Assembly (NCBI GenBank): GCA_964581415.1
Contig: CAZOOJ010000027.1
Location: forward strand, 1 to 5,842
Direction of reading: 5' to 3'
Source: CAYTGG01 sp964581415
GTDB lineage: Archaea > Nanobdellota > Nanobdellia > Pacearchaeales > GW2011-AR1
Length of the DNA stretch: 5,842 bases
Position 1 is the stretch's first letter, and each line of letters starts with the position of its first letter. Positions 4,587 to 5,842 of the stretch are shown piece after piece. A program made the position numbers and the translations under genes. A model generated the notes under the pieces. That model had not been told where the DNA came from. It saw only the letters and a program-made list of their open reading frames with translations, and ran no database searches.

Positions 4587-5005
4587 TTAAATTGATTTTT
4601 TAACTTTCCTTGTTAATCTGCTTGTCTCTTCTGAAAACTTTTTTATTTTTTCTGCTTTTCTTTCAAAGTAATTTTCGATAATATAACGGGAATTCCAAAA
4701 AAGTTGTTCATATCTATAGACACTATTACAAGGACAACCATACACTGCTTGTTTTCCATCAAGAACTCCCATGAAACTGAAGAACTATCATGAAAAATAA
4801 CTCTATCAGGATTCTCTTTATTTCTTTTATAGAGATTCTCAAGTTCTCCTTTATCATAATCTGAATAAGGATTGTCTACAAAATGAATTCTTCCACAAAA
4901 TTCACACTCAATAACATTTGAACCAAAATCTATTATTGAATTCCAAAACTCTTTATTTGGTTATGGAAGTTTTTTATCTTTTTTAGGCGTTAAAATCCAA
5001 AAAAA
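4587..5005 (-). pseudogene. Broken gene for a small zinc-binding (CxxC...CxC) protein
   Basis: Two frames on the minus strand join into one sensible protein. The upstream frame reads ILTPKKDKKLP, a TAA at 4961-4963, then PNKEFWNSIIDFGSNVIEC, EFCGRIHFVDNPYSDYDKGE and ELENLYKRNKENPDRVIF up to HDSSSVSW. The downstream frame continues GVLDGKQAVYGCPCNSVYRY, EQLFWNSRYIIENYFERKAE and KIKKFSEETSRL. Adding one G to the GGG run at 4768-4770 fuses them as SVSWGVLDGK. The product has an early CEFC pair and a later CPC, as in a zinc-binding fold. Neither frame has a suitable start codon between the TAA and tRNA-Pro. The intact tail alone (ATG 4772) would be 61 residues, but it begins mid-domain. I do not recognise the family. 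At least two lesions argue for a decayed gene, but a sequencing error could explain the frameshift. Confidence 0.68.
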
Positions 5006-5043
5006 GTTTAATTTAAATTGATTATTGTAATAGAATTTTAGAA

Positions 5044-5116
5044 TGGGGCTGCCCAGATTTGAACTGGGGTCGTCAGGTCCCAAACCTGAAAGGCTACCAG
5101 GCTACCCCACAGCCCC
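5044..5116 (-). tRNA. tRNA-Pro (anticodon TGG)
   Basis: The 73-base cloverleaf folds fully. The acceptor stem GGGGCTG/CAGCCCC has discriminator A at 5044. The D arm GGGT..GCCT has loop AGCCTGGTA. The anticodon stem TCAGG/CCTGA has loop TTTGGGA, so positions 34-36 are TGG, with G37 as expected for proline tRNA. The variable loop is CGAC, and the T arm CCCAG/CTGGG has TTCAAAT. The 3' CCA is not encoded (TTC follows), so the CCA-adding enzyme is needed. No intron is present. The gene has its own TATA box overlapping the end of rpl11. Confidence 0.96.
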
Positions 5117-5140
5117 TTCATAAAAAAGGAGCAATAATCA

Positions 5141-5148
5141 TTTATAAA
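5141..5148 (-). promoter_or_regulatory. TATA box of tRNA-Pro
   Basis: The palindrome tttataaa sits directly after the rpl11 stop codon (5149-5151). Its centre is about 28 bp before tRNA position 1, the spacing expected for transcription starting at or one or two bases before the mature 5' end. Confidence 0.55.
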
Positions 5149-5790
5149 TCATTTCTTTTCTTCTTCAGATTTTTTCTCAGATTCTTTTTTATCAGCCTCT
5201 TTCTTTTCAGCTTCTTTTGTCTCTTGCTGTGCTTTTACTGATTGTTCTTGTTTTGTTTTTAAGTCTAAAAAGTAACTTTCTAATTCTTTTTTCTTTTCTT
5301 CTGAAGTTTCTATTTTTTCTTCTTGAATCTCTTTATCATATATTCCTTTTTCAATTTCTTCTTCAATCTCTACAGGATTTTTATTTTCAATTAAAATTCC
5401 TAAACTTAAACAACTTCCAGCAACTGTTTTAACTGCTGACTTTAAATCTCTACAGAGAAGATTAGGAAATTTTGTTTTTGCTATGGAAATTATCTGTTCT
5501 ATAGAAGCATTTCCCATATTGATTTTTTTTTGTTCTCCTGAACCTTTTTCTATTTTTAATTCTTTTTTTAATAATTCTGCAACTGGTGGTGAAAAGACTT
5601 TAATATCAATATCTTTTGTATTTACATCTATATCTAATTCAACAGGCACTTTCATTCCAGAAAAATTCTTTGTTGCTTCATTGACCTTCTGTATTACCTG
5701 ATTTATATTCACTCCTACTGGTCCTAACTTTTGACTCAAAGCAGGGCCTGGTTTCATGTTTCCACCTTCTGCTAAAATTTTAACTTTCAT
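5149..5790 (-). CDS. rpl11: Large-subunit ribosomal protein uL11 with a charged C-terminal extension
   Basis: uL11 forms the base of the ribosomal stalk and the GTPase-associated centre with 23S rRNA. The N-terminal domain (about 1-70) shows VKILAEGGNMKPGPALSQKL and GPVGVNINQVIQKVNEAT, with the conserved GPAL and GxNI. The rRNA-binding C-terminal domain (about 71-140) shows FSPPVAELLKKELKIEKGSG and DLKSAVKTVAGSCLSLGILI, ending in NPVEIEEEIEKGIYD at about 138-152. Archaeal uL11 normally ends near here (about 160). Residues 153-213 are an extra Lys/Glu/Gln-rich segment (such as KEAEKKEADKKESEKKSEEE), probably coiled or disordered. The start overlaps the end of an upstream frame by ATGA. uL1, the usual next gene, is absent: tRNA-Pro follows after 32 bp. 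Confidence 0.95.
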   Translation of the reverse strand: MKVKILAEGGNMKPGPALSQKLGPVGVNINQVIQKVNEATKNFSGMKVPVELDIDVNTKDIDIKVFSPPVAELLKKELKIEKGSGEQKKINMGNASIEQIISIAKTKFPNLLCRDLKSAVKTVAGSCLSLGILIENKNPVEIEEEIEKGIYDKEIQEEKIETSEEKKKELESYFLDLKTKQEQSVKAQQETKEAEKKEADKKESEKKSEEEKK

Positions 5791-5842
5791 TTTCTAAAAG
5801 TAATTGAATTGTCTTCTAATTCATTTTTTTGTTTAATTAAAT
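5787..5842 (-). CDS. 3' end of an upstream reading frame overlapping rpl11 (partial)
   Basis: From the right edge, one minus-strand frame stays open and ends LIKQKNELEDNSITFRK-TGA. Its TGA (5787-5789) overlaps the rpl11 ATG as ATGA, the junction style also seen at dph2. In many archaea spt5 precedes rpl11, but these 17 residues do not resemble the usual Spt5 end closely enough to name it. Chance openness over 17 codons is not excluded. Confidence 0.35.
   Translation of the reverse strand, partial: LIKQKNELEDNSITFRK

Noticed and set aside
4587..4772. Stand-alone 61-residue gene starting at ATG 4772
   Set aside because: Its natural N-terminal continuation is found in the neighbouring frame one base away, and it starts in mid-domain. 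It is treated as part of the pseudogene.
5059..5701. Three plus-strand frames over the tRNA and rpl11
   Set aside because: All are Phe/Leu-rich reverse readings of the Lys/Glu-rich uL11 gene, and one starts inside the tRNA.

Overview
The window is very AT-rich and reads as part of a DPANN-type archaeal genome. The Woesearchaeota/Pacearchaeota range is the most likely, judged from style rather than from a marker tree. Archaeal or eukaryote-like information-processing genes support this: uL11, eL43 (L37Ae), RNA polymerase subunit P, prefoldin beta, archaeal SepF and a diphthamide-synthesis protein. TATA-type promoters about 25 bp from the start codon, very short or absent leaders, and a tRNA-Pro without an encoded CCA fit as well.

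Layout from left to right. (i) Bases 1-632, minus strand: the N-terminal 210 residues of a secreted, sequon-rich surface or S-layer-like protein that runs off the left edge. (ii) Bases 859-1254, plus strand: a small multi-pass membrane protein, divergent from the first gene. (iii) Bases 1420-2640, minus strand: a short Dph2-like gene, followed through 4-base ATGA junctions by a small HI..HP nuclease-like protein and a DUF2283 protein. The pair has a toxin-antitoxin look and is bracketed by a duplicated copy of the dph2 3' end. (iv) Bases 2902-3440, minus strand: sepF from an apparently leaderless promoter, plus a possible small reading frame directly after its stop. (v) Bases 3721-4530, minus strand: the operon rpl37ae-rpoP-pfdB behind a structured, comparatively GC-rich leader. 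(vi) Bases 4587-5005, minus strand: a broken gene for a zinc-binding protein, with one in-frame stop and one single-base frameshift. (vii) Bases 5044-5842, minus strand: tRNA-Pro(TGG) with its own TATA box, the uL11 gene with a long charged tail, and the end of an upstream reading frame.

The housekeeping part serves translation (uL11, eL43, tRNA-Pro, diphthamide), transcription (RpoP), protein folding (prefoldin) and division (SepF). The most interesting region is 1420-2640. The Dph2-like protein lacks the whole first domain and the first iron-sulfur cysteine. Just behind it sits a roughly 570-bp insert carrying the putative toxin-antitoxin pair, flanked by a 48-bp direct repeat of the dph2 end. 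The toxin-like gene itself seems to have lost its last conserved motif through a one-base frameshift.

All functional calls rest on reading motifs by eye. No database or structure search was run.
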